DNA of 64,000 nucleotides from JANNUT01 sp046331425 (GTDB lineage: Bacteria > Acidobacteriota > Polarisedimenticolia > J045). Both the position numbers and the translations under genes were made by a program. The notes beneath the pieces were generated by a model that ran no database searches, was not told where the DNA came from, and was given only the letters and a program-made list of their open reading frames with translations. The DNA lies in NCBI GenBank assembly GCA_046331425.1, contig JAXLQU010000014.1:1-64000 (forward strand). The letters run 5' to 3'. This document shows, in pieces, positions 17,116 through 26,462 of this stretch (its first letter is position 1; every line of letters starts with the position of its first letter).

Positions 17116-18897
17116 TCAGCGGAACTTCTCGAGGGTGCGATTGACTTCGATGGTGATGGAGCGGCCGTCGTCGGGGTTGGTGAGGGTGACGGGGACCCAG
17201 GTGTTGGCTGGGAACAGACTGGACAGCGGCTTGCCGGCTTTCAAGATGATCGAGTTGCTCGAGCGCCAGTTGAAGTTGGTGAAGGGGGTCCCGGCAATTC
17301 TCATCTCGACGGTGCTGTGGATGTTGCTGCCGTCTAGTCGCAGCCGGAACGGGTTCTTCAGCGCGGTGACCTTGGTAATGCTGGGGGCCAAGGCGTCTAC
17401 CACGATCGAGCCGTTGCGGTTGCAACTGTTGCCGCCCGCGCTGACGGTCAGTGTCCAGGCGTAGGTGCCGGAGAACGGATAGGCGTGTGTGGCGCTCGCC
17501 GTGGAGGCACTGCCTCCATCACCGAACAGCCATGAGTACGTGGGAGAACTGCTGCAACCGGTTGCGGTGGCTGTCGCGTTGAACGAGAGGCTCGCCCCTT
17601 CTGCTGCCGACGTACCAACCGTCGCCGAGCAATCGACGACGCAGGTGCTCGTCTGCACGCTCACTGTTGCGGTCGCGAGGTTGGAGTCGATCTTGCCGTC
17701 CCACGCGGCGAAGGTGAAGTTGTCGGGTCCTGTGTACTTGCTCTCTGGATAGTACGTCGCTCGCTTGCCGGCCAGACCCACCGTCCCGTGCTGAGGTTGG
17801 GAGACGATCCTGAAGGTCAGCGCGTTGCCATCGGCATCGGTCGCTTTGAGATCGACCGACTGCGAGGTGTTCGGCGACGTCGCAAGCGTCAGGTCGCTTG
17901 CTTTGGGTGGATGGTTGGTCGTGGCCGACTCGCTGGTCGGTCCGTTGTGGCAAGCAAAGCAGGAGACCTGCGCACCCGCGAAGAAGTTCTTCTTGCCGAA
18001 CGTCGTGCTGAACGATCGGGTGCCCACCGTTCGAGACAGCACGGTTCCTTTGTAATCGTTGCCGTGGCAGGCGCGGCACTTGCCTGAGCCGCCGTTCTCG
18101 ACGGCGTCGGAGTGCGCGTCGACCCACGCGACTCCCAGAGGATGCAGCCCGTGCGGCCCTCCCGAGATCGTGTTCGGCATGCGGTCGTGACATGCCGTGC
18201 ACTCGGCGATCACGCCGACATGCCCTTGCAGTTGAGTGCTCTGCACGTTGTCGTTGACATGCAGGCTGGCGTACTCGGCGTGCGTCGAGCCGTGGCACGC
18301 TTCGCAGGCCACGCCGCCGTGACCGAACGAGAAGCGATACAACGACAGGCCGGCGGCCGGGGCGCCGTCGTTGGTGTCGAACAACGGCAGCGCTGCGGCC
18401 CGCCGTGCGCCGCTGCTGTCGACCGCCGATGTGAAGCGGATCTGCCCGCTGTTGCTGATGGCGTCCCCCGTATGGCAGTTGCCGCAACGTGGTTCGTCCA
18501 GCCAACCGGTGCGAGTGATCGCACCGACTTGCGCCATGGAGCCGTGACAGCTCTGACACTGCATCGCGAGCGTACCGTCGGCTGCTACGGACTTGCCCAT
18601 CGAGCCGCGCAGGCACCGCGTTTCTGATCCTGGATGACAGCGATAGCAGGCGGATCGGTTGTTACTGTTTCCTAACGTGAGGCCCGTCTTGGGATCGACC
18701 ACCGTGGCATGCGCGCTATGCACCGAATGCGTGAGTTGCGGAATGCCGGCGATGCCGGTGCCCGGCAGTGCATTCGAGGCATGACACGTGGAGCACAGTA
18801 TCGGTGTGCCGTGGTCGTGAGCCGTGGACCAGAGCCCAGCCGCGTTGTAGCCGGCGGTCGTAAGCGCCGCTTGGAACGAGGCTCGGCCACCTTCCAT
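17116..18897 (-). CDS. Multiheme cytochrome c with Ig-like and PKD domains (3' part of a broken gene)
   Basis: This 593-codon frame contains eight CxxCH heme-attachment motifs: CSTCH, CYRCH, CQSCH, CGNCH, CEACH, CTACH, CRACH and CFACH. A ninth, CSACH, lies upstream in the same frame. Then come an Ig/cadherin-like domain, a PKD domain (YSWLFGDGGS) and an IPT-like C-terminus. It would be an exported electron-transfer protein. The frame continues upstream of 18897 as HPDKQTDYRENILLLHDD, but is cut off by a TGA at about 18954 from the CSACH part. It has no signal peptide of its own, so it is not a complete gene as it stands. Confidence 0.8.
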   Translation of the reverse strand: MEGGRASFQAALTTAGYNAAGLWSTAHDHGTPILCSTCHASNALPGTGIAGIPQLTHSVHSAHATVVDPKTGLTLGNSNNRSACYRCHPGSETRCLRGSMGKSVAADGTLAMQCQSCHGSMAQVGAITRTGWLDEPRCGNCHTGDAISNSGQIRFTSAVDSSGARRAAALPLFDTNDGAPAAGLSLYRFSFGHGGVACEACHGSTHAEYASLHVNDNVQSTQLQGHVGVIAECTACHDRMPNTISGGPHGLHPLGVAWVDAHSDAVENGGSGKCRACHGNDYKGTVLSRTVGTRSFSTTFGKKNFFAGAQVSCFACHNGPTSESATTNHPPKASDLTLATSPNTSQSVDLKATDADGNALTFRIVSQPQHGTVGLAGKRATYYPESKYTGPDNFTFAAWDGKIDSNLATATVSVQTSTCVVDCSATVGTSAAEGASLSFNATATATGCSSSPTYSWLFGDGGSASTASATHAYPFSGTYAWTLTVSAGGNSCNRNGSIVVDALAPSITKVTALKNPFRLRLDGSNIHSTVEMRIAGTPFTNFNWRSSNSIILKAGKPLSSLFPANTWVPVTLTNPDDGRSITIEVNRTLEKFR

Positions 18898-18901
18898 ATC
18901 G

Positions 18902-19576
18902 TCATGGAGCAGAAGAATGTTTTCGCGATAGTCGGTCTGCTTGTCGGGGTGGTTGATTCAACCGCCCGATGGGCGTGCCGCAGCGAGCGTGTTGGAGGCG
19001 TGACACGCGCTGCAGTCCATCTCGTCGGAGACCGGCAGCACGAACATCGGTGCGCGCCAGCTCGGCGCCGGCGGCGTCACGCGCGATCACACGCATCATC
19101 GGATACGGATTCTTGTGACCGGCATCGTCATAGGCCGTGATCGGCAGACCCTCGGCGACGAACCATCGCTTGGTTGAATCGAATGCCATCGCTTGCGGCG
19201 TGTTCCTCGTGCCCGGCACCGCCGCGCCCGCAGATCCGACGTCTTCTGCAGGAGTCGCGCCGTAAAACGGCTGCACGAACTGCCAGAAGTTGGTCTTGCC
19301 TTTGGATGTCGTGTTCATCGATCCGGCTGGATCGGCGACCGCTTGATACGTGACCCGCACGGTCGCACCGTTGGTCACGACCGCACCGTCAGGGCCGATG
19401 ACTTGCGCGTTGAGTACGTTGTACGGCGGGAGGATCGAGAACACGGAGTAGTCGGCATATGTGCAATGCATCCCGAGATTGTTCCAGCCGACCACCGTGT
19501 AACCCGAAGGGGCGCGCGCCGCGGCACCGAGCGTCAAGAGCGCAACTGCGGCCGCCGTCAGCACAAAGGCGAGCAA
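18902..19576 (-). pseudogene. 5' part of the same multiheme cytochrome gene, frameshifted
   Basis: A TTG start seven bases after the beta-helix stop gives a clear signal peptide (LAFVLTAAAVALLTLGAAARA) and the start of the exported cytochrome (GYTVVGWNNLGMHCTYADYS). After ELARTDV the frame turns into Arg-rich nonsense. One base over, the sequence reads VLPVSDEMDCSACHAS, which is what family members have at this point. A single extra base near 19042-19046 (GATGTTCGTG) explains this. A TGA then stands about 30 codons later, where related proteins tend to carry Trp. The full gene therefore spans 19576-17116 with one frameshift and one nonsense codon. Confidence 0.75.
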
Positions 19577-19582
19577 CGTGTC

Positions 19583-22500
19583 TCATGGACAGACTGTGAC
19601 GACACGAGGTTGTACGTTACTGCCGTGGCCCCATGTACCTGTCCCGCAAACATTCTTGGCACGCACCAGGTAGTAGCGTGCCTCTGAGGCGCTGGGGCCG
19701 GGCGCCGAGTCGACCCAGCTCGGATTCGGGATGTTCTGAGCGCGGCAGGCGGCGCGTGAGAAATCGTGATCGCTGCGCAGCATCGTTACCACTCCATCGA
19801 CGATGTCGTAGCGCGTGCCCGGATCCTGCCCGTTCCAATCAAGCGTGATCGCCGGGGCCTTCGTTATCGTCAACGGCGTCACGTCGACCGGCGGATTCCA
19901 AACGGTGGCATCACGCGGGGCGCAATCGGCCACATCGGCTGCGCCATCGTTGTCGTCATCAGCGTCGCTCCAATCCGGCGTGCCGTCGGCATCGAAGTCG
20001 GGCGAGAACTCGTAGGCACCAATGTCGACATGTGCGATTCCGGTGCCGTGGCCGTCCTGGATGCGAGGCGCGCCGTCGAGGTCATACGGCATCACCGTGT
20101 GCGGGTCGCTGCCGGCCTCGATCGCTGGAGATGTCGCCGCCAGCCGGTAGTTACCGTTGACGCGATCGACGAACTGCGGATCGCTCTGCAAGTCCGTCGG
20201 TCCGATCGGGACGTTCACGTAGTTCTTGTTGAGCCCACCGGTCCAGTTCCAGAGCTGATTGTTGACCAAGGTCGGATTGAGCGGCATCGCGCTGCGCTTG
20301 TAGATCCCCGAGGAGTTGAACGCCATCACGTTGTTGGAGATGACGACCTGATCGGAATCCGGAATCACCGCGATCGCCCCGCCCTGTTCCCCCATGAAGA
20401 AGTTCGTCGCGGTGTTGCTGGCGAATGTATTTCCGTTGATCGAGATGCTGCCCGGCGGGTTGCGCCTGGTGAGCAGCCAAATGGCGCCCCCCTCGCCGCC
20501 GGTTCCGAGTTGCGCCTGATACGCACGATTCCCGACGAACAGATTGTTGGTGATCGTACCGCGATCCGACTGTGACACACACACGGCGCCACCGGTCTCG
20601 CCCGTGTTCGATACGAAGTAGTTGTAGTCCAACTCGAAGTCGAAGCAGGCCGGAAGCGAGACCGCGCTGTCTCCAGGCCCGATGTAGACCGGTGGGAGGT
20701 AGTAGAACTGGTTTGCTTCGATCCGATTGTTGTAGAGCATCGGGCGCGCCAATGTGCAGCGCACTGCCGAGCCATTGTTGGAGTGGTTACTGTAGATCGT
20801 GTTGTAGTAGATGTCGGCCAACGACAACTCGCAGTAGATCCCGCCCCCTTCGCCGCTGAAGTGCAGCGTCTCATTCTCGGCAATCGTATTCCCCCAGATC
20901 AGCGGGTGCGATCCCAGCAACCCGATACCGCCGCCTTGTGGAGGAGTCAGTGGCGGTGTGGACCAATCCCCCAGCGAGTTGTAGACGATGGCGTTGTTGC
21001 TGATCACCGGCGAGCTGGTATCGCAGCGAATTCCACCGCCCAGCCCTGTCGGCATGTTGGGTGAAGAGATCGCGCCGCCCATGTACCGGCCGCCGCGCGT
21101 TATTCGGAAGCCATCGATGGTAGCGACGCGATAGCCGGCGTGCCCGCAGTTCACCACGGGCGGCACCTCGCTCCCATCGATCACGCTGACGTGAGTGCTC
21201 GGGTCGCGCTGAGAGCGCACCGTTTCGTTGCCGGCAAAACCGCCATACAGATGAACCCAGGCGTAGAGAACCAGGTGCTCGGCGTACGTTCCTTCCGCGA
21301 CCCAGACTTCGCCACCGCCCGACGCCCAGGCGGTGTGCACTCCGTTCTGCACAGTCCTTTTTGCGGTTGCCCAACTGAGTCCGTCCAACCCATCGTCACC
21401 GGTGGGACGCACATGCACGACGGTTGGAATGTCGGCCCAGGAACCACCGCTCGACTCGTCGGCTCCGATATCGACATGCGCGCCTTGGATCCGCGACTCT
21501 CTATCGATATCGATCCAGGCTGGATCGACCGCAGCATCGTCACCCGCATCGCGGCATGGGGAAGTCGGTTGAATCCTCTGTCGTCCGCTTCCAAACAGAA
21601 CCAATTGCGGATTGGCTGAGATGTTGCCGTCGATACCAGTGAGATCCGAGAGTTGAAAGTAGTTGGTTACTCTGGAGTGGACCTCGTTACCCCAGACATT
21701 GTTGAACCGGATCGTCTCGACATACGGGTTGCCGATGTCCTCCTCCAGCCCCCAGGTGTTCTTGGCGACGATGTTGTTGACGATCGTCGGGAGCGCGTTT
21801 CCCCAGTAGACCCCCGAGCCGCTGTTGCCGACGATCGTGTTGTTGATGATCTGCGCCGCTTCGTTCTCCGAGTTGATGAACGCGATCCCGCCGCCACTCG
21901 CCACCGCTGCATTGGCCGCGATGATGTTGCTGCGGATTCTCGGTGCGCAGATCCCGCCCAGCGGTTCGTCGGCCAAATTCCGCTCGGTGGCGAAGATTCC
22001 GCCGCCACCCACGAACTCGGCACTCGCCGCTACGTTGGCTGAATTCTCGTAGATGAAGTTGTTGACGATCTCCGGGCGCGCGACCAGCGTCGACTCGCTG
22101 ATCCAGACGCCGATCCCGCCACCCCTTCCGTATGTGGTGTTGCCGACGATCGTGTTGTTGCGCAGCTCCGCCGAGGAACCGACCAGCGCAGCTCCCCCAC
22201 CACCATCGTCGGCGTGATTCACCTGAATCACGTTCGACTCGATCAGCGCTTGTGCCGCCGGTGGAAGCGATCGATAGCCCCAGACCATCAGCCCGCCGCC
22301 GAAGTCCGCTTGGTTTCCGAGCAGGTCGTTGTTGACGATCGTCGGTGCCGAGCCGAGCACGGAGATTCCCCCGCCTTGCCCGCTCTTGCCGTTTCGGATT
22401 CGCAATCCGTCGATGCGCATGCTGCGTGACGCTTGCGAATCGATCGTCACCACCGCTCCGAGAAACTCGCCATCGAGAATCGACGCGTTGGCAGCGATGT

Positions 22501-22861
22501 TGCGCTGCTCGCGCGACGTCTCGGTGCCGGCAAAACCACCATAGATCGCGACATCGACCGACACGCTTCCTGCTTTCCGGTTAGCGATCCGCTCTTTGTA
22601 GACGCCCGCTGCGATCCAGATCTCGTCGCTCGCCTGCGCGGCTTGAATCGCAGCCGTGACCGTGGCCTTGGCATGGCTCCAGTCGGCCCCTGAGTTGCTG
22701 TCGTTTCCGGTTGGCTTGACGCGAATCGTCGCGCCGTGGGCGCTCATCGAGGCCACGAGCATGACGCCAAGCACCAGTGCGATGTAGAGCACACCGCGGG
22801 CAAGCGTGAGATGTCGGAAGGACAACGGACCGATCGAAGAGGAATCGTGACTGTAGTGCAT
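19583..22861 (-). CDS. Secreted right-handed parallel beta-helix protein (duplicated choice-of-anchor-type repeats)
   Basis: The 1092-residue protein has a long N-terminal signal (hydrophobic core GVLYIALVLGVMLVASMS, cleavage near AHG). It contains two homologous modules of about 470 residues. Each opens with a VKPTGNDSNSGADWSHAKAT-like block and an IYGGFAGTETSREQRN-like block, followed by Asn-ladder rungs (IVNNDLLGNQADFGGGL, IINNTIVGNSGSG) typical of Pel/Pmp-like beta-helices. The C-terminus has a calcium-binding DADGTPDWSDADDDND stretch. Such proteins are extracellular and bind or cleave polysaccharide; no catalytic residues can be assigned. It ends seven bases before the cytochrome start and is probably co-transcribed with it. 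Confidence 0.85.
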   Translation of the reverse strand: MHYSHDSSSIGPLSFRHLTLARGVLYIALVLGVMLVASMSAHGATIRVKPTGNDSNSGADWSHAKATVTAAIQAAQASDEIWIAAGVYKERIANRKAGSVSVDVAIYGGFAGTETSREQRNIAANASILDGEFLGAVVTIDSQASRSMRIDGLRIRNGKSGQGGGISVLGSAPTIVNNDLLGNQADFGGGLMVWGYRSLPPAAQALIESNVIQVNHADDGGGGAALVGSSAELRNNTIVGNTTYGRGGGIGVWISESTLVARPEIVNNFIYENSANVAASAEFVGGGGIFATERNLADEPLGGICAPRIRSNIIAANAAVASGGGIAFINSENEAAQIINNTIVGNSGSGVYWGNALPTIVNNIVAKNTWGLEEDIGNPYVETIRFNNVWGNEVHSRVTNYFQLSDLTGIDGNISANPQLVLFGSGRQRIQPTSPCRDAGDDAAVDPAWIDIDRESRIQGAHVDIGADESSGGSWADIPTVVHVRPTGDDGLDGLSWATAKRTVQNGVHTAWASGGGEVWVAEGTYAEHLVLYAWVHLYGGFAGNETVRSQRDPSTHVSVIDGSEVPPVVNCGHAGYRVATIDGFRITRGGRYMGGAISSPNMPTGLGGGIRCDTSSPVISNNAIVYNSLGDWSTPPLTPPQGGGIGLLGSHPLIWGNTIAENETLHFSGEGGGIYCELSLADIYYNTIYSNHSNNGSAVRCTLARPMLYNNRIEANQFYYLPPVYIGPGDSAVSLPACFDFELDYNYFVSNTGETGGAVCVSQSDRGTITNNLFVGNRAYQAQLGTGGEGGAIWLLTRRNPPGSISINGNTFASNTATNFFMGEQGGAIAVIPDSDQVVISNNVMAFNSSGIYKRSAMPLNPTLVNNQLWNWTGGLNKNYVNVPIGPTDLQSDPQFVDRVNGNYRLAATSPAIEAGSDPHTVMPYDLDGAPRIQDGHGTGIAHVDIGAYEFSPDFDADGTPDWSDADDDNDGAADVADCAPRDATVWNPPVDVTPLTITKAPAITLDWNGQDPGTRYDIVDGVVTMLRSDHDFSRAACRAQNIPNPSWVDSAPGPSASEARYYLVRAKNVCGTGTWGHGSNVQPRVVTVCP

Positions 22862-23204
22862 AGGAGACCCCCGCGACGCACGCCCGCCGGGGTGGAACGA
22901 TCAGAGGCGGGTGGGAGGTCGATCGAGCGGGATTCTACGCGCAGCGTGTTGTGTGGCAAGGCGAGAGATGCATCGCATCGACCGAGCGAGCGTCACTCGC
23001 CGACAATCAGATTGCAGTCTCTGCACGCCGGAGCTCCGATATGCGGGGTGCAGGGAGAACTGCTGAGATTGTCCGCACATCGCGTTGCAGGCTTCACAGA
23101 TTCAAGCGCTCTGGCTTGATGCTCGTCAGCGCAGCAGAGGGTGCGACGCGCTCACCGACCCACCAACGAGCGCGTCACCAGTTGTTTCAAGAACCCCACA
23201 CGCC
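22862..23204. other. Intergenic region without recognised features
   Basis: These 343 bases separate the beta-helix gene start and the remnant at 23205, both on the minus strand. No convincing gene, hairpin or repeat was seen. The beta-helix promoter should lie here. Confidence 0.4.
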
Positions 23205-23430
23205 TACTTCTTCGCATCGCCGCCGCCAGCCCACGCTATGAAGCGCCAGCCGCCGGCCTCCTTGATCAACATCTCCACGTAGCAGTAGCTCACCATCTCG
23301 CGCTCCTTCATGTAGTTCTCGCGTGCGATGCGGTCGCTGAAGGCAAAGGACCCGGCCGCAGCGATGATCGTGGGACGCGCACCAATTCGGGGCGAATCCC
23401 TGCGTCATCTCACGAGTCACCACTGGGCCG
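23205..23430 (-). pseudogene. Short frameshifted gene remnant of unknown family
   Basis: Downstream of the VWA gene the minus strand reads a protein-like C-terminus, FAFSDRIARENYMKEREM then VSYCYVEMLIKEAGGWRF and AWAGGGDAKK, ending in TAG at 23205. Upstream, a different frame reads GPVVTREMTQGFAPNW. The two look like halves of one small protein joined through a frame change near 23366-23400. No start or family is recognised. It could be a decayed gene or a real gene with a sequencing indel. Confidence 0.35.
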
Positions 23431-23440
23431 GTATGGCTCG

Positions 23441-25531
23441 TCAGTTTTTCGCCCCCCTCAGCCGTTCGAGTTCCACTGCCTTGCCGATCAGTTGCACGAA
23501 CTCGTGGCGTTGGCCGTTGGGATCGTTACCGATACCCGCGGTCGCCAACTGGCGAGCCAGTTCGAAACTCGAGCTGCCGCGATCGGGCGACTCGCGCAAT
23601 ACCATTCCGAAGGCTGCGACCGCAGCGGCAAACTTCAGCTCGCCGCTCGCGGTGGCAAGCGTCGCGACCTTGTTCATCACCACCACGTCGTGCGCCACAC
23701 TGACATCGGCATCGGGCGCTTTGAAGCGAAGCTTGACGGTGGCGAGTTCGGACGAGTTCGCGTCGGTCTTGGTCAGGAGGCGCGAGTACTTGAGTGGCTC
23801 GACCGCGCGAGCCGTATCGCTCGCGCCGGCAGGGACAATCTCAAACAACGCCGTGACCGAGTGTCCGGCGCCGATCTCTCCGGCGTCCTTGGTGTCGTCG
23901 AGAAAATCCTCAGCAGCAAGAATTCGATTCTCGTAGCCGATCAAGCGGTATTGTGCGACCGCGGCCGGATTGAACTCGACTTGGATCTTCACATCCTTCG
24001 CCAACGTGATCAGCGTGCCGCCCGCCTGCTCGACCATCGCACGTCGCGCTTCGAGCGCCGAGTCGACGTAGGCGTACTGCCCGTTTCCGTGATCCGCCAG
24101 TTGTTCCATCTTCGCGTCCTGCAGGTTGCCGGTACCGAAGCCGAAGACGCTGAGAAACACGCCCGACTTGGCGCGAGCCTGGATCAATCGAACCAACTCA
24201 CCCTCGCTCGAAATCCCGACGTTGAAGTCGCCATCGGTGGCCAAGATCACGCGATTGATGCCGCCTTCGATGAAGTTCTTGGTGGCGATCGAGTAAGCCA
24301 GCCTGATCCCCTCTCCACCGGCTGTGGACCCGCCCGCGTTCAGGTTGTCGATTGCAGCCGCGATCGCCGATCGGTCGCTCGTCGAGTCAAGCACCAGACC
24401 GGCGGCGCCCGCATACACCACGATCGCTACTTTGTCCGCGCTGGACAACTGCTGAACCAACATCTTCAACGCCAGCTTCACCAGCGGCAGCTTGGCCGGT
24501 TCGTCCATCGAGCCGGACACGTCGATCAAGAGCACGTAGTTGCCGGGACGGCGCGCAACGAACTGAATGGGGGTGGCCTTCAAACCGATCCGCAACAACG
24601 CATGCCCCTCGCTCCACGGGCACGCCGCGAGTTCAGTGGAGACTGCAAACGGCACGCCGGCCACGGGAACCGGATCGTCGTATTGAAAGTAGTTGAGCAG
24701 CTCTTCGATGCGAATCGCAGCGGCCGGCGGCAGCGAACCGCTGGTCAGGAATCGCCGCATGTTTGTGTACGACGCCGTATCGACATCGATCGAAAATGTC
24801 GAGAGTGGCTCACGAAGTGCAGGTAGGAAGGGATTGTCGACAATCTGCGCATAGCCTTCTCCGTCCGCGCCGTCGATTTGGATTTCTTCGATCGAGTCCG
24901 GAGCGATGCCAGAAAGCAGCTTGCCGGTAAGTGGATCAACGGTGCTCAGATCGGTGACCGACACCTTGAAATCGCGCTCACGTGAGGCGTGCACGGTTAC
25001 CGAGCCGTCGCCAGCTGGGTCATTCACACCGGGCGCTAGCACCAAGCCGCGCTTATACACGCGACCGGTGACCGGTAGGTCGTTGAAGTACTCGGTGCCA
25101 ACAGTAGTCTCCTGTTGGGCGATCTCTATCGGAGGATGCCCACCAACGACTTGGACCTCTTCCTGCTGCGACGGCCACAGTTGGACTTCGATCGTCCGTG
25201 TCGCGCCTACGCTCACGGTCACGTTCAGACCGGGCATCGGCCCGTAGCCTGCCGCAGTCACCTCGAGCCGATAGCTCGAGTTCAGCGGGAGATTCGAGAA
25301 TGTCGCGAGACCATCAAGATCGGTTTGCCGAACTCGTTTTGGAATCGAGCCATTGGGGTTGGAGAGCTCGACCGTCGCCCCAGGGATCGCCGACTGTTTC
25401 CCCTGCGTGTCCTCCCAGACATGCACCTGAAGCGCGCCTGTTTGTGCCGGCTTCTCGGTCGCTTGTGTTGGAAGGGCTGCAACCAGAACTGCGAATGAAA
25501 CTGCTAGCGTCGTGAAAGTCGATCGTGTCAT
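23441..25531 (-). CDS. VWA-domain protein (YfbK/DUF3520 type) with carboxypeptidase-regulatory and TonB-plug-like segments
   Basis: The 696-residue protein starts MTRSTFTT; GGAGG lies just upstream and a signal peptide ends near PTQATE. Order: carboxypeptidase regulatory-like Ig fold (33-120); a segment at 124-226 that resembles the plug of Oar-type TonB receptors (FNDLPVTGRVYKRGLVLAPG, then TVDPLTGKLLSGIAPDSIEE); and the YfbK N-region (NPFLPALREPLSTFSIDVDT). A VWA domain with an intact MIDAS (D337-V-S-G-S) and a DUF3520-like C-terminus follow. There is no beta-barrel, so it cannot be a receptor. It probably acts as an exported metal-dependent adhesion or assembly protein. The plug-VWA arrangement is the odd part. 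Confidence 0.85.
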   Translation of the reverse strand: MTRSTFTTLAVSFAVLVAALPTQATEKPAQTGALQVHVWEDTQGKQSAIPGATVELSNPNGSIPKRVRQTDLDGLATFSNLPLNSSYRLEVTAAGYGPMPGLNVTVSVGATRTIEVQLWPSQQEEVQVVGGHPPIEIAQQETTVGTEYFNDLPVTGRVYKRGLVLAPGVNDPAGDGSVTVHASRERDFKVSVTDLSTVDPLTGKLLSGIAPDSIEEIQIDGADGEGYAQIVDNPFLPALREPLSTFSIDVDTASYTNMRRFLTSGSLPPAAAIRIEELLNYFQYDDPVPVAGVPFAVSTELAACPWSEGHALLRIGLKATPIQFVARRPGNYVLLIDVSGSMDEPAKLPLVKLALKMLVQQLSSADKVAIVVYAGAAGLVLDSTSDRSAIAAAIDNLNAGGSTAGGEGIRLAYSIATKNFIEGGINRVILATDGDFNVGISSEGELVRLIQARAKSGVFLSVFGFGTGNLQDAKMEQLADHGNGQYAYVDSALEARRAMVEQAGGTLITLAKDVKIQVEFNPAAVAQYRLIGYENRILAAEDFLDDTKDAGEIGAGHSVTALFEIVPAGASDTARAVEPLKYSRLLTKTDANSSELATVKLRFKAPDADVSVAHDVVVMNKVATLATASGELKFAAAVAAFGMVLRESPDRGSSSFELARQLATAGIGNDPNGQRHEFVQLIGKAVELERLRGAKN

Positions 25532-25829
25532 AACGCCTCCGCTTCGAGGCGGGAGTATCTGGAGATCGCGCCGAATTCGAGCCAAGCAACGGGCACTTCT
25601 GCCGCAGCCCGCAGGCACGATTACGCGGGGCTGTTGCCGCAACGTTTGCGCGGCGCGCCTCCAGTTTCGTACATCACTGTCGGCCCCATCGCTCCGCGAC
25701 CCGAGAGGAGCCGTTGAAACCCTTGACATCGACCAAGCGGCAGCGACATCGATCCGAGTCTATCGTCGCCACGATTCGCTGGCTCTGCTGACCGATCGGC
25801 AGACCTTCAGGGATCACTCGAGGTGCGTC

Positions 25830-26462
25830 ATGGCTGCAGGCACACAGGAACTGGAGCTGTTCGTTCGAGAGTCGCTGCTGCGCGGCGCGAACCGTGCAGA
25901 GATCGAGCAGGCAATGCTCAGCGCTGGATGGACCGCCGATCAAGCCAAGAGTGCTTTGGGCGCGTTCTCCGAAATGCCGTTTGCGGTTCCCGTGCCCAGG
26001 CCGCGCCCGTATCTCTCGGCCAAGGAAGCGTTCATCTACTTGGTGCTGTTCAGCACGCTGTATCTGAGCGCGTACCACTTCGGTGATCTGCTGTTCGAGT
26101 TCATCAACCGAACCTTTCCCGACGCGGCGGACGGTTCGTACGCCGACCGCGATGGCCTGCGATGGCCGGTTGCCTCGCTGGTGATCGCCTTCCCTGTCTT
26201 TCTCTACATCTCGCGCTTGGTGGCGCGCGCGCTCGCCAAGGACCCGGTCAAACGGCTCTCGCCGATTCGACGCTGGCTCACCTATCTCACGATGTTCATC
26301 GCCGCTGGATGCTTGATCGGCGACCTGACCTCGCTGGTGTACTGCATGCTTGGCGGAGAACTCACGATCCGCTTCATTCTCAAGGTGCTGGTCGTCGGTG
26401 CGATCGCCGGAACAGTCTTCGGTTACTACCTGCGCGATCTGCGTCGCGAGGAGGCCGAATGA
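25830..26462 (+). CDS. DUF5671-like integral membrane protein
   Basis: The 210-residue protein starts MAAGTQELELFV with GAGGT six bases upstream. A short N-terminal helical region (ANRAEIEQAMLSAGWTADQA) looks like a ubiquitin-associated-type or similar small fold. It is followed by four membrane helices: FIYLVLFSTLYLSAYHFGDL, VASLVIAFPVFLYISRLVA, YLTMFIAAGCLIGDLTSLVY and ILKVLVVGAIAGTVFGYYLR. The pattern matches DUF5671 membrane proteins, whose function is unknown. Its TGA overlaps the ATG of the next gene (ATGA), so the two are translationally coupled. Confidence 0.75.
   Translation: MAAGTQELELFVRESLLRGANRAEIEQAMLSAGWTADQAKSALGAFSEMPFAVPVPRPRPYLSAKEAFIYLVLFSTLYLSAYHFGDLLFEFINRTFPDAADGSYADRDGLRWPVASLVIAFPVFLYISRLVARALAKDPVKRLSPIRRWLTYLTMFIAAGCLIGDLTSLVYCMLGGELTIRFILKVLVVGAIAGTVFGYYLRDLRREEAE

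Noticed and set aside
18930..18960. TGA read as tryptophan in the multiheme gene (recoding)
   Set aside because: Other genes in the window end in TGA normally, and the nearby one-base shift makes ordinary mutation or sequencing error the simpler reading.
23141..24826. Plus-strand 561-codon frame opposite the VWA gene
   Set aside because: Shadow of the VWA gene: no signal, no domain, while the minus frame has MIDAS and DUF3520 features.
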